DNA of 64,000 nucleotides from Rhodocollybia butyracea (lineage: Eukaryota; Basidiomycota; Agaricomycetes; Agaricales; Omphalotaceae): contig JADNRY010000120.1 of assembly GCA_015501585.1 (NCBI GenBank), positions 62,001 to 126,000 on the forward strand. The letters are read 5' to 3'. Made by a program: the position numbers and the translations under genes. A model generated the notes under the pieces. That model was not told the origin of the DNA. It was given only the letters and a program-made list of their open reading frames with translations, and did no database searches. Every line of letters begins with the position of its first letter. The first letter of the stretch is position 1. This document shows, one piece after another, positions 30,225 through 45,052 of this stretch.

Positions 30225-33200
30225 CTATTGAACAATCCGCGAAAGTAACTTTTCCAATCTCTCCATACGGTCACTCATCTCTGATGCGAACTGCTCAAAT
30301 CGTGCCTCCCCCCGCTGTGCTTGTTCATCCAATTTGGCCGTCAGAGCAACCAACTGTCTTTCAACTGAAAGAAAGTTTTCCGCAGTCACCGTTGGCAGCC
30401 GAGGTATGAGAACAAGTGTATGCGCCCAGCTGTGTATCTTGTCTTCCGAATCATGGTATGTTTCTGGGTAAGGGGTACGTTCCAGGAGCCACGGTTGTTC
30501 GCTCTCCACACGGAAATTACAGTCCCAGCACAGAAACCCATGGTCTAGACTCGAATGTCAGAGGTCCCATAGAAAGTAGATTGCAAAAACATCGTACCTG
30601 GACAGGTGAGGCAGCACCAGAATGGGCGGTCGAGGTGCTCCTCGCAGATCATACACATAGCAGGCGCTCCGTCGATAATCAGGCCAGGACTGGAGGTCTG
30701 GCATGCAGCACCCGAGTCAACTATTTCCGCTGAGGTCAATTTAGTCTCCGTCGACTCCAGGATGCTCTGTGCGGCTTTCAAAAGCGGCGGTATGTAAGAA
30801 CGAAGGCATATGGTACGGAGCTGTACAAGGCTGTGGTCGCTCAAGTGCGTCTTGTTGTCCATAGTACGAGTAAAACTCTTCACGATGCAAGGTGGACACA
30901 AGTCAATGGTCCAGTCAACTTCATCTTTCCAACATTTTATACAGATCAACCTCGTCGTGTGGGTCAACTGCTTATGACAGTTACTGCATTCGATGCTCCT
31001 GGTGCTCAGTTGTCAGTTTGGTGAGTTTCACGGAACAGTCTTGACTCACCGATGAGAAATCTCCCTTCGTCGTTTGAAGACCGAGATGGCACGCCAGAGC
31101 TTCAAAGTTTCAGGATGGACTTGGCGTAAAATATCAGCCCGTTCTGCCTCTTCCGCAGCTGAAAGAGGATCCCCAAACTCGTGACGCTGCATCATATCGA
31201 TCCAATGCTGACGCATCTGTCGATTTTTGTGTATAGTGTTCCACCTCAATAAGTGAGAATTTGCGACGCGAATGGCATAAATAGTGGCCAACTTCCACAA
31301 AGCTCGGTACCGATTTTCTTCGAAATCCGCATCTGGAGGGGAACATAGAATGTAGTCGACTGACCTGCGTCGGAGAAAGAATGTTCCCAAAGTTGCAGGC
31401 TCCTCTATTACAGGCTCATGAGGACCCCAAGTCCCAGTGATTTCGTCTCTGTCTTTGTTTAGATTGCCTTCGTACAACCAAGCCACCTTGTCGCCATATT
31501 GGAGAATTTCGTACTCCTTAACAAAGGAAATACGACTCTCATCCTTTCCAACCTTTCCATGAACGCTAAACCCCCCATACATGTCTGCCCCCGACCCAAG
31601 CAGAACGTCACCAGCCTGGCCAGAGCATTCCGAAACATGAAAACTGACCAAGCCATCAAGCTGATCTATGTCGTTGTACGTGTATGATCCATACCAGTTG
31701 TCTACAAGGGAAGCCTTGGGTCCCTCTATTGGAGATGCTACCGACCCATCTTCATCTGCTTGTAAGATCGCGACGGCCTGATCCAGCTCCTCTACTTGGG
31801 GTTCCCGAAAAACGATATTTCCGAGGTGATTAGCGGGAACCGTATCAGATGGTACAGTACTAGAAGCAAACTCATCCACAAAAATATCATCTTTTGCTTC
31901 GTCTCGTAGCCACGTATCGTTTACGACAGCCCAGTCACGAACACAAGAGTACTACGTGAAGCAAGGTCACATAAAGAATGAGAATGAAATAAACTTTTCA
32001 CATACCATCCCGTAGAAATATTTTTGAAGGGTCTCTTTGGCATTAGTGGTCTGTAGGCTCATCAGATCTAATGAGATATCAGTAATGCATCCTCATTCGA
32101 GTCTAATATATCACCTTCGAGAGACTCAATACGACGCCAAGTTGCATTTTGCAAGACTGCCAGAGAAACAGAGGTGCTTGTGAATGCCTGCTCGTGTAGT
32201 ATCATCGATGATGCTTGTTGAATGATTTCGAGTGACCGGCGTAGGATTAAGTACAATACGGGAAGCAAAAACTTCGTTTACTCATTAGTTATTCAAACAC
32301 TAAAAGATGAACAAGTTTTAGTACCTTTTCAAGCCTTGCAGCACCCGCAATGATCAAAAGCGTGCCTTCATCGTCCACAGTATAATTGAGGGTGCACAGA
32401 ATATTATCTATCCTGTTTTCATCCTCCACAACATAGTCTTTGAACCTAGAAAACAGCGTGTCATACTCCCAGTCGACATCGTCGAAACTATTGACATTGT
32501 GCAAGCCGACCAAAAGATCCGTTGCAAAATCAAACGGCCAATCATTCACATACTCTGAGACAATCAGCCTGTTTGTTGGCAGAATGGATGATGCAGCTCT
32601 CTGTATCTCAACAAAAACTTTTCGAATACGACGAAAATACCATTGTTGGGTTAATTCAAAGCCTAGATGATGCGGAGGGCTAAGTGAAAATGTATAACCC
32701 AAAGTTGTAGCACATACCAATGGTCCAGTATGCAATCCAATGTGGAAGACTGCAGATACAAACTAAGCACAAAGTCAGATATGAAAAGTGAGATAGGTTT
32801 ACCTCCAGTTCTGGGGCCGTTCAGCAGTAAAATCATTGACCTCTGCGATTGTGATAAATGATGAGACATCTTTGTCCATAGCTTCGATTAAGAATTGGAC
32901 TCGATAGACACTCATAAATTCTAGAGCCCAATCTTCAGTAGATGCTGCATGGCTAGCGCGATCGGCAACTTGTACAATCTCCTTGACCTTGTCCGATGAC
33001 GTATCTGGGTTGTTCTCATTTGCGATCTTGCTAATTGTTTGAAGAGCTGTGATGCTTTTTTCCTGAAAATGGTCATGGAGAGCCAAGACCAAATGCCGAG
33101 CTTTGACACTCCTTTTCCATCCCTGCGGTAAACGTAATTAGTACTCAGTGTATCTCTCGAAGAATCGCGGTGTACCATGTCTTTCCAGACCTGGTGGATG

Positions 33201-34559
33201 TCCTGAAAAAAAGGTATTATGTATCAGTTGCCAGTCTACCGGTGATTAGCCATACTTTGTCAATTATGCGATCATGAGGGCCTGATAACACTGCGTCTAT
33301 GACCCGATCGCTCTCATGCTTGACAGTATCTCTCACTTCCTCAAGCTGAGCCTTCATCGCCTCAAACTTTAGATCGAAGTCACGATTTCCCATCAAGATC
33401 TGGTCAATATCTTCTTCAATGTCCTTTGCTGTCCACTGTCTCTTCTCATCAGGTAGCGCACGTCGCTTTCCATCGCGCCCTGCCACTTTGCGAAGTGCGG
33501 TATCAAGCAAGTCCTTCTTCTTTACGACTTCTTGTTTTCCCCCCGGTACGCCCGCGATAAATGCAGCCAGTTCACGTTCCTCGGAAGTGCGTAGGTGTTC
33601 AAATATCATTGCTGTTAATTTGTCGATATTCATCTTTACCGTCGCAAGGTTTTGGTTTGCCGACACAATGCCTACACTGGTGTATAATTGAAGATCCAAC
33701 TGAATCCCCAGCTGGAGCTCGGCGAACTTTTGTGTAATCTCCGAGAACTTGATTTGCCACTTGCCACTGCTTAAGAATCTGACTGCAAATTTTGAAATCC
33801 ACCATGGACAGAGACTGTCAGTATGAGGCTGATACATGAGGTGTTCGTACGCACTAGCAATGTTCCGTTTTCTGTAGCTATCACATAGTTTACCACATTC
33901 CTGGATGGCATCATTGATACTATCCATTCGTTGACGCAGGCGGTTCCCGATCGACTGTTCTTCAGACGATGCTTCTGCTTCTGTTTCTGGAATCTGCTTG
34001 AGGCTACGAGTTCCCTGATAAGCAACAAACTGGTAGCAGTTCACGGAAGAAATTTAACGAACATGGTCAGGGTAGACATCATCTCGCACATTGAGCCATT
34101 CAAAGCAACAACCTTTAGGTCATTCTCTTGTCGGTTGAGCTCAAGTGTAAGTACAATCGTAAATATCGATACAGTTGCTGAATAAACATCACAAATTAGT
34201 GTCAAATACTCGTAAGGGAGACACACTACCTTGTACAAAAGGGTGTATTTTGGCGACTTCATTTAGTGCAGAAATGAGAAACTTGCTATTCTCCACAAAG
34301 TTGGAAGCCTCTGATTTCACTAGATCCAATGCAGCACTGGGAAGTCCATCGGCATTTTGAGCGAGACTGATGATTGAACTATGCGATATTTTGGCGAGTT
34401 TGCTTGATTTGCGTTTGCCTTTGAAATCAATCAAATATCAATCGTACCGGCCATAGTATAGGCTATAGCGAATTAACTATGGTGCATACCGGCAGCTCCC
34501 ATTGAGGTTGGGACCGTGGGTTTGGCCGACCGATTTTGAGATTGAGTCTGGTCCGACAT
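30225..34559 (-). CDS. Large EF-hand / ZZ-finger protein with helical N-terminal domain
   Basis: Multi-exon gene with ATG at 34559 (MSDQTQSQNRSAK), stop at 30225; I did not fix every intron. Seen in order: helical segment NFVENSKFLISALNEVAKIHP and then IVLTLELNRQENDLKVVALN, which resembles N-terminal helical domains of fungal STAND-type and related basidiomycete proteins; a long coiled-coil-rich region (33217-34044); a canonical EF-hand loop DKDVSSFITIAE (about 32860) followed by FELTQQWYFRRIRKV; a beta-rich segment DNWYGSYTYND with GDKVAWLYEGNL (31.4-31.8 kb); two ZZ-like zinc clusters, CIKCWKDEVDWTIDLCPPC and CMICEEHLDRPFWCCLTC...CWDC; and a C-terminal coiled coil. A calcium-responsive scaffold or defence-type role is inference. 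No catalytic motif seen. Confidence 0.65.
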
Positions 34560-35793
34560 TCTCTATAGCCTTTTGTAGAGAAACCTAGTGAAACACGAAT
34601 GAATCTCTGTGAACGTAGGAGGGAGTCCGTAGGAGAGGGACTCTATGTGACTTGATAATCGATCTGATAACGGTTAGCGCGCGCCTACACTAGGGCCCCA
34701 AAAACTTGACTCGCGCCTTATGACCATTCGCCATACATCCAGATGTGACCTGTACAGCTAATTGCGAACGAAGACCTGTTAGGTCATTTTATGCGTCTTG
34801 GATTCTGAACGTCTCGTCGACAGAGGTCCACATTAAGTTACTATCATGGGGCCGCGTATCACAACGGTCAGCCAAATTCAGACGTCCGACGCACTCACAT
34901 ACCAGTACCGACTCCATCGCTTATACTTGATGTCGGAAACAGGGAAACATACTACTCACATCTGTATTTGACGAGTCACCGGTCAAGCTTTAGTAGAAAA
35001 TGCAGGCCATCTAGTACCCGACAGGAGGAAGTATCAGTCTTTTGATCGGCTCGAACGGGTGCCAATTCTCGTTATTGACTAGATAATGAAGTTATCCTCA
35101 CCGACGGATAAAAATAAGGTCAATTCATCAATGGGCTCCGAAGTCTCCGAGTCGGGACCCTCGTCCTCAGGTGTTTTCTTTTTCGCTTCTGTCTTATTTT
35201 GCTAATATAGTCCTTACTTCAAGAGATATGGTGCCCACAGGTGCTCGGAGAGGTATCAGTTGCCTGATAAATTTTCAGAAGATGGCAGAGGAGAGGCACG
35301 GCTAACACTGACACCGACGAGTCGAGTCCTCACGGCAGAAAAGCGTCAACACGTAGCGAAGATATCTTTGAATTGGAATACATGTTGACGCTGGCGCTGA
35401 GGGCTTGAGGATCCGGCAGGGAGAGCCCAGTCAAAATAAAGGAGACTGATGAGAAAGTAAAGGAGCTGACCGTTGGATTTCCAGATTATTTCATCCAGTG
35501 TTGTACTGCTTTCCAAGGAAAATTTCGTCAGTTGAAGCGCCTCCTGAATTTCCCTCAGTATTTGCTTTGACTCCAAACTCCAAAATTCAAGAAGAACAAA
35601 GTCAGGCACGGTAAGTCACGGGAAAGGGGTCAACGGACAGTGAACGGAGTTAAAAGTTGACAATTCTACTCCTGATTCTACTTCTCCTCTCTGCTGACTG
35701 GGAGCAAGCCGTGTCGTCATTATATGTAGATTATATTATGTGGAAATTGCACGGAGACATTATGAAAAATCGACCAGTAATGGGAAATGCCCG
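34560..35793. other. Intergenic region
   Basis: No gene supported. Positions 35284-35330 (GATGGCAGAGGAGAGG...CACTGACACCGACGAGTC) resemble 1284-1320 upstream of the first reductase, so promoter-distal sequence was duplicated too. Confidence 0.45.
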
Positions 35794-35801
35794 TATAAAA
35801 G
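35794..35801 (+). promoter_or_regulatory. TATA box of the second aldo-keto reductase
   Basis: TATAAAAG 52 nt before the ATG, matching the spacing and flanks at 2094. Confidence 0.65.
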
Positions 35802-35852
35802 TCGAGTTTTATTTTCAAGATCCTACAGTTCGACCACATCTCTTACATTATC

Positions 35853-37294
35853 ATGTCTTTCTGGAAACCTGCACCTACACCCCCCACAAAACTTGGTGTT
35901 CTTCGAGCACTCTCGCCAAATGCGGGGGTACATGTCTCTCCCTTTTGTCTGGGCGCAATGAGCATTGGAGATAAATGGACCTATATGATGGGTTCTATGG
36001 ATAAAGAAGCGAGTTTCAAGCTCCTCGATGCTTACTTTGAAATGGGAGGAAATTTCATCGACACGGCTAATGGATATCAGGATGAGTCTTCGGAAGAGTT
36101 CATTGGTGAATGGATGGAAAAACGAGGCATTAGAGACCAGCTCGTTATTGCTACGAAGGTATGTCTTTTAGTTTTGGCTATCTTACATCTGGCGATCACT
36201 GATCTCACCATTCTAACAGTACACGACAAACTTCAAACGCAGTGACAGTTCAATCGTGCAAAAGGCCAACTACACCGGAAATAACGTTAAATCGATGCAC
36301 ATTAGTGTGGAGGCTAGTTTGAAAAAGCTCCGTACCTCCTATATAGATCTCTTCTATGTCCATTGGTGGGACTACGAAACTTCGATCAAGGAAGTTATGG
36401 ATGGCTTGCACTCACTTGTAATGCAGGGTAAAGTCCTTTACCTCGTGAGTAGCGTGCTACGTCCAGCACATCATATTCCTAACACTGTAGTTAGGGAATT
36501 TCCGATACTCCTGCATGGGTCGTGGCTCAAGCTAACGAGTACGCTCGACTCACTGGAAAAACTCCATTCTCGGTCTATCAGGGGATGTGGAGCGTTCTTG
36601 ACCGGTCTTTCGAACGTGAAATCATTCCTATGGCCCGTTCGCAAGGTATTTCAATATAATAACTCTGCTTGAAGCCGGCTGAATCTCTTTTGTGTCGCTC
36701 ATAAGGTTTGGCCTTGGCACCGTGGGGTGTTTTAGGTAGAGGGAAATTCCGTACCGATGCAGATGAGCAGCAGCGCAAGGAGAGTGGGGACAATGGAAGG
36801 ACGACATTGGGAGATTGGCAAAGAAGCGAAACGGAGGTAAAAGTATCCCATGCGCTTGAAAAGGTCGCTGGTGAGGTTGGATTAGGTGATAACATCGGTG
36901 CCGGTAAGCCCTACAGCCGCCCTATCTTATGCTTCGTATATTTCTGATTTTTAATCATCATTTAGTTGCGATCGCATATGTGATGCAAAAGGCTCCCTAT
37001 GTATTCCCTATCATAGGAGGACGAAAAGTTTCTCATCTTCAAGCAAACATACAGGCGCTGAATATCTCACTCAACGAGGAGCAGATCCAATACCTAGAGG
37101 GCGTGATCCCATTCGATCCAGGCTTTCCTTATCGTGAATTTGTATGTATATCTTTTTATGAAGGTGATTAAAGTCCTCAGTCCTGACCTGCATTCTTTCA
37201 TTAGGGGAATGGAGACAAGCCACTTCGTCTGATGCTGAACGCAATGGTGTACGAGAAAGTTCCTTTGGTTCAGCCGATCCAGCACAGGCAGTGA
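35853..37294 (+). CDS. Aldo-keto reductase, aryl-alcohol dehydrogenase type (copy 2)
   Basis: Six exons: 35853-36158, 36220-36444, 36495-36645, 36706-36903, 36966-37141 and 37205-37294; 381 residues, no lesion. Exon lengths (306, 225, 151, 198, 176, 90) are identical to copy 1 at 2153; introns differ in sequence more than exons. The same tetrad candidates are present ([20 protein letters not shown]). Copy 2 begins [11 protein letters not shown] where copy 1 has [11 protein letters not shown], and the last exon diverges most (QPIQHRQ against QPIRPAQ). The pair is about 33.7 kb apart, with the BTB gene and EF-hand/ZZ gene between them. Likely an NADPH-dependent reductase of aromatic aldehydes; substrate unknown. 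Confidence 0.9.
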
Positions 37295-37879
37295 TATTCA
37301 TATAATATCCAGTAATCACAGATTGTATCAAAGCTGGGTCTATCAATCCAAATTAGGCAATTACATTCGACAAGCCCATCATATGCACCATCCGTGTGCA
37401 TGACGCTTTGTCTCTTATACCTGTTATATCTGTGAGAGGACGTGAGAGCGCAAGCTGACCCGGTTTGAAAGCGTCATCTCGAACCCAGGGGATCCGGATG
37501 ATCAGGGATGGAGGAAGACAAAGACGACAGAGTGTAAACGAGCGTATCGTACTAGATCACATACATGGTTAGCTCACAGCCATAAGCTGGTAGCCTACAC
37601 GCGTTTACCGGCGATCATGTTATTCTTGATTTTCCGACCCGTACCTTCATCAACTACGTGCCCCATGGATCAATCCCGGCGATAGCGCCGATGAACTCGT
37701 CCCGACTGAGGCGGATATGTCCCTAGCGCAGGCAATTCTCGGGCTCGGATGCATCTATACTTTCGTCAGCGAGGCGAAAAGCGGTATGTCAGCCCCGTCA
37801 AGAGAAAAGGCAGCGCAGAGGCGGCGTGTCGGCTCCGCTCTGAACTAGTCCGAAAATTAAAGAGTATTATTTCATCAGC
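37295..37879. other. Intergenic region
   Basis: I see no gene. The right part is the upstream region of the Kre9-type gene. Confidence 0.45.
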
Positions 37880-37887
37880 TATAAAAA
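37880..37887 (+). promoter_or_regulatory. TATA box of the Kre9/Knh1-type gene
   Basis: TATAAAAA 80 nt before the ATG at 37967, a normal spacing for this genome. Confidence 0.55.
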
Positions 37888-37966
37888 GGGTCAGGCCATC
37901 GTCTGCTATCATCATTCTAGAACCTGTACCTCCAGTTTCAGAGACATTTTCTTCATTTTCTTCATC

Positions 37967-38586
37967 ATGTTCTCGACTTTTGTAATCCCGTCTCTTCTTT
38001 TCTCGTTGGCCCGAGCCTCTCCGATGCTCCTATCTCGAACCGTATTTGACCCACCAGTCACGAGCCCCAATTCATCAACAGTATGGACAGTTGGCGAGAC
38101 AGTTACCGCTACTTGGTGTGTTTGTTCTGGTTCTTGATTCAAGTAATGTCTAAATACCTTTACTTATTCAAAGGGATACTTCGAGTCTTCCTCCGGCTAA
38201 TGAGATTCCAAATACTTTTGGAGAACTCACCTTGGGCTTCGATCCCGCAGGTACTGATTCGGAAAATCCCATTCTTAGTATGTGTTGACGTCTTACTATC
38301 TAAAACTGGTTGCTAATCACAGCTCATGGCAGGTTTGGCTTCGGGCTTTTTGCTCAGTGCTGGAAACGTCAGTTTCGTTGTTCCCTCTGTTGAGACTAGG
38401 AATGATTACCTCGTCATCCGTGAGTTTCTTGTTGACTTCAAGTCTGAAAATTATACTTACAATTGGTACAAAGTGTTCGGCGACAGTGGTGAGTAGTATA
38501 TCTGCAACCTGAGTCTTGATCTAGACACTGAACACCTTTCTTTAGGTAACACCAGCCCAACCTTCACAATCGAGGGAACAGACTGA
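37967..38586 (+). CDS. Small secreted Kre9/Knh1-type protein
   Basis: Five exons: 37967-38115, 38174-38277, 38333-38419, 38474-38488 and 38546-38586; 131 residues. Residues 1-20 (MFSTFVIPSLLFSLARASPM) form a signal peptide. The rest matches the Ser-Thr-rich Kre9/Knh1 N-terminal fold: VFDPPVTSPNSSTVWTVGE, TATWDTSS, FGELTLGF, LASGFLLSAGNVSFVVP and DYLVILFGDSGNTSPTFTI. The fourth exon is only 15 nt; it is required to build LFGDSG, and the acceptor at 38332 is required for LASGF. Ends directly after the domain with no GPI-anchor tail, so it is secreted, probably to the cell wall. The yeast relatives act in beta-1,6-glucan assembly; the mushroom role is unknown. Confidence 0.85.
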
Positions 38587-40602
<2,016 letters not shown>

Positions 40603-42502
40603 ATGTCGCAAGAAACGAAAGAGGATCTTTTCCCCACTATTGGGGCCATGGCTGACAAGGCTGATCAGCTCCCTGAAAACGAGCCTCAGAATCTGGGCCC
40701 AAGTACCGACGAAGATAGACCCTTACAAGAAGTCGAAAGTCTTTGCATGAAATGCGGTGAACAGGCGCGTTTTTCCAAGCTTTTCTACAACAACAACTCA
40801 TCCTTTGCTATCAGTAGGGTACCACGCGCATGATGCTCACCTCTATTCCCTACTTTCGCGAAGTCATTGTCATGTCTTTTCGATGTGAACACTGCGGTAC
40901 ATCCAACAACGAGATACAATCTGCTGGAGCGATTAGACGTAAAGGCCTTTTTTTCTTTCTCATAGTCATATTTATACTCACTTTTCGTGGATAGCCGAAG
41001 GAACTTTGTACACTGCACGAATTCTAGCCCGATCTGACTTGGATCGGCAAATCGTGCGCTCTGCAAGCGCATCGATTCTCATTCCCGAATTCCAGCTCAC
41101 TCTTCCGTCTTCTTCTCGTGGTCAACTAACAACTGTCGAAGGCCTCGTTAGAGACATCGTGGCAGATCTCAACATGGACCAGCCTTTGCGTCGGATTCAA
41201 GACGAAGACTCGTACACGAAAATCCAATCTCTCATAGATAAGCTGAAGGAAGTTTTGGGAGATGATGTTGATGATGATGAGTTGTCGAAACTCGGAGATA
41301 ATGCTCCAGTCTTTGGGAAAGCGTCTGAGAAGAACCTCCCGATGCCTGCCTTTACTATTACAATCGACGACCCAGCCGGCAATTCGTGGATCGAATTTAT
41401 CGGTAGTATTTCGGATCCCAAATGGAACATGCGGTCGTACTCTCGAACGCTGGAACAGAATGTGGCTCTGGGTCTAGTTGCGGCTCCGGATGAATCAGCT
41501 AGTGCGTTTGTTTTCTTTTTCATATATGTAGACTGTCGGTTCTCATGACACTGCAGGTGTCTTCCAAGGAACTGCCAAGTTATCGCTGGATGATGACGAT
41601 AGCGAAGACATTGGTGGCGGCGCTGAAGGAAAGAATGAAGAAATCTACGTGTTTCCTGGAACTTGCTCTAGTTGTGGGCATCCACTCGATACAATGATGA
41701 AAAAAGTCAATATTCCCTACTTCAAGGTACGTGGTTGTACAGATACATCTGCGGTCAGGCCTCTCAATCTATATTGTTTTTAGGACGTCCTCATCATGTC
41801 GACCAATTGTGATCGATGTGGATATCGTGACAACGAAGTGAAATCCGGTGGTGCCATCTCAGACCAGGGTAAACGCATAACTCTCAAAGTCGAAGATAAG
41901 GAAGATCTCAGTCGGGATATCCTGAAAGTGCGTTTGCCCAGATTTTACCTGTTACCTTCAATCCTAATCCCTTTCCTAGTCCGAAACTGGTGGCCTTACA
42001 ATACCCGAAATCGATCTTGTTCTCACCCACGGCACTCTCGGTGGTCGCTTCACCACCCTCGAAGGCATCCTGAACCAGGTGTTTGAAGAACTATCAGACA
42101 AGATCTTTTCTGGTGATAGTGTTTCGAATACCCCAGAGGCTAGCGAAGAACGGCAGAAATTCGAGAAATTCTTAGGTGCCTTGAAGGAAGTAAGTTCTCG
42201 ATAAGTTTAGACATTAGACAATCATTAATGATACCACTTAGGTTAAATCTGCCGAGAGGCCATTTACCCTCATCATAGACGACCCTCTAGCCAATTCGTA
42301 CGTTCAAAACTTGTATGCCCCTGATCCCGATCCTGCGATGGTAATCGAGTTGTACGACCGTACATGGGAACAAAACGAAGAACTTGGTTTGAATGATATG
42401 AAGGTAGAAGGATATGAATCAGATGAAGCAGACACGTCGACAAAGGACACTAAAGTTGATCTAGAGCCTGATCCTGGAGGTGAGAAGAAGGTGGACGAGT
42501 AG
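40603..42502 (+). CDS. ZPR1: ZPR1-type zinc-finger protein
   Basis: Seven exons: 40603-40764, 40818-40938, 40995-41501, 41557-41726, 41784-41927, 41980-42189 and 42242-42502; 524 residues. Two ZPR1 modules are present: a first zinc finger (CMKC...CEHC) followed by QSAGAI and PEGTLYT, and a second (CSSC...CDRC) followed by VKSGGAI and ITLKVED. ZPR1 binds eEF1A as a folding chaperone and shuttles between cytoplasm and nucleus in other eukaryotes. The first intron (40765-40817) starts with GCGCGT in place of GT; only this choice keeps CMKCGEQ joined in phase to GTTRMML. The C-terminus is acidic and Lys-rich. Length is normal for the family. Confidence 0.95.
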
Positions 42503-43088
42503 CCAGCCGTCAGGTTACTTGTACTTAGAGGTATACTAACTGAAAAGATCTATTTATCATTTGAATTTTTGAATGTTCAAGTAATCCGAAGCTGACGATG
42601 CTGTTAACTTGATATTACATTTGTGACTGGACAGTTGCTCTATAAAAATAAACGCTCATCGAATATTTTTGATAGATATATACGCAGCTGCAATGGAGCT
42701 TTACGGTAAGTGCTTTTATGAAGGTTAGATCACTGCGCAAAGCTGATACAGCTGCAGTTACAGTCAGGTTCAGCCCTGTTCAGCCTCGGCCGAAGCAGGA
42801 CACATGGACTCATGTCCAGTTGGAGGCGCTTTGCCAGTGTCCCAGATATTGCACATTGGATTACACGAACTAGAATACAAACAATTAAAATGATACCGTA
42901 CTATTCCTAATGGCGACTAGTAACCAGCGGCACACATCAGGTGTTGTGCGCGGAACGGGCCTCAATGGCCCCATGTTTATCCTCCTCCAGACTATAACAA
43001 ATTTCGCGAAAATTTACATCAAGTGGCAAGGTCGCGACGAATCGACGATACTGTAGAGGCTTAAACGTTTAAGCTCCAAGTTCCGAAA
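42503..43088. other. Intergenic region between convergent genes
   Basis: Between the 3' ends of ZPR1 and the permease. No gene; a short imperfect palindrome is at about 42799-42818. Confidence 0.45.
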
Positions 43089-45052
43089 CTAACTCCACAA
43101 AATATTGATCCTTCGCCAACCCTTTGCCTGAGGTTCAGGCGTTTCTGGATTCTGGTTAGCAATGTCGATATAAAATCTGATAGGCATATCGTCCAGGCTG
43201 ACAATCTTTGTCTTCTTGGTGATCTTGTACCCGAAATAAATGATCAGGATGAACGGAACGTTGAAGTATGAGCCGAAAAATTTTTCGATGTCCCAGTGTC
43301 CGCGCATAAACACGGCAAACCCTCCGGTGAGTAGGATAAGTCCGAACCCGAAGAGCGCTGCCCTGTAAAATTCGTGAGTGGTACATACTCGTGGCCGTAT
43401 CAGCAGTAAATTTACCAAGCAGCGTAGGGCTGGAAGGGAGCAGCCCATGGCAGTTCACTACGGTCGATCCCTTGGCGTTTGCATCCATAGTAGAAACGCA
43501 GATAGACCACGCAGATAACTATCCAAGTGACTAGCGTTCCGGCGGCTACGAGCTCTTGGAACCATCCAAAGACCATCGACGCTGAACTTTGCAGTGTCAT
43601 GTACCCGAGAGCGATGAAGACACCGATGAAGAGGACACAGAGGTACGGAATACCGAAGCGGTTAGTCCTAAGGAAGATTTTAGGAGCGTGGCCTTCACGC
43701 GCAAGACCGTAGAGTATTCTTGACCCGGTCTGGACGATTTTATAGTAAATAAGAAAGTGCGCTTCTCAGAAACAAGAACAAACTACTCACCAACATTGTA
43801 GAGTTTCCTGAAGACCACGCACTAGTCAATACGATGGCGTTGACAATGTGAGGCACGACTTTAATTCCAGCTGAAGTGGCAACGATGACGAAGGGACTTT
43901 GAGAAGCATTTCCTGTGCTGCGAAGGAGGAGTTTGTTGTTGGAGGGCACGATCAGCGTCACGATGAAAATCGAGATAACGTAGAAAAGTAACACTCGGAT
44001 GAAGATTCGCTTCGCGGCTTTGGGAAGATTTCTCCTAGGGTTCTTGGTTTCAGCAGCAGCAGAGGCCATGGTTTCGATCGAAGAGTACGCGTAGGCCGCA
44101 TTGGAGAATACCGTCCAAAATCCTAGGAAACGGCCAGTGGCTCCGGGGATGTCGAGATATTGAACGAAAGGGCCCTGTGAAATTGTACTCAGATTTGTTC
44201 AGGAAGGAGGAGAAATTACGAACGGGATTCCTCCAGTATTGGAAGCCAAGACGAGGCTGTCCGGCGACACCTCCCAAGTCAATACAGAGACCCTTTTCGA
44301 GAAAGCAGAAGAAACCGTTAAGCCCAAGTTCATACCCGATGTTGAAAACAAACCATTATAATTAAGCCCACTATAAGCGCAATCTTCAACATCGCGAAAC
44401 CAAACTCCAGCTCCCCGTAGATCCTAACGAAGCACAGGCTCGTGACAATGATAAGTAAACCCATGATCGTGATCCAGACACCATTTGAAACCGAAGTCGT
44501 CCAGAACGATACCAATACAGCGGAAGCAACAACCTCAGCCGGGATCGACACCACAGTCAAGTATACATTGTTCCACCCGGCGGCAAACGACAGGGCGGGG
44601 TCAACGAAGTATTCGGCATGGCGGATGTATGAGCCCGTGAGCGGTACCAAGGCAGCAAGCTCGGCGATAGAGATAACAACACCAGAAACGAGAATACCGG
44701 TCAATAGATATCCGAGAATAGTACCGACTGGTCCGGCGGATGCAAGAGCTTCACCCGATCCCAAGAATAGTCCCTGGCCATGGGTACACGTAAACAGCTA
44801 AAGGTGTGCACAATGATTAGAAGCTCACCGTTCCTATAGTTCCGGCAATAGCGATCATCTGAACGTGCCTCTGGTGCAAACCACGCCTAGAAGAGAGGTT
44901 ATTCGTTTACTAGGTTGATACGACGAAAAGACCAACTTCAAATCCTTTTCCTCCTCAAAGACTTCTTCCTCTTCGATTGTTCCTATGACGGGCTTGATAG
45001 TGCCCACATGCACATCGAACATGTTCCTGTCTTTTTCATCGATAAAGGACAT
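43089..45052 (-). CDS. Amino-acid permease (APC superfamily, fungal YAT type)
   Basis: Seven exons on the minus strand: 45052-44937, 44886-44829, 44773-44354, 44292-44224, 44174-43791, 43729-43416 and 43362-43089; 544 residues, in phase. Acidic cytosolic N-terminus, then RGLHQRHVQMIAIAGTIGTG, the signature of fungal amino-acid permeases, GLFLGSGEAL, and about 12 hydrophobic helices. ETKNPRRNLPKA and TGSRILYGLAREGHAPK are further conserved loops. A plasma-membrane proton/amino-acid symporter is expected; the substrate cannot be told. It is convergent with ZPR1. All introns are GT-AG. Confidence 0.93.
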
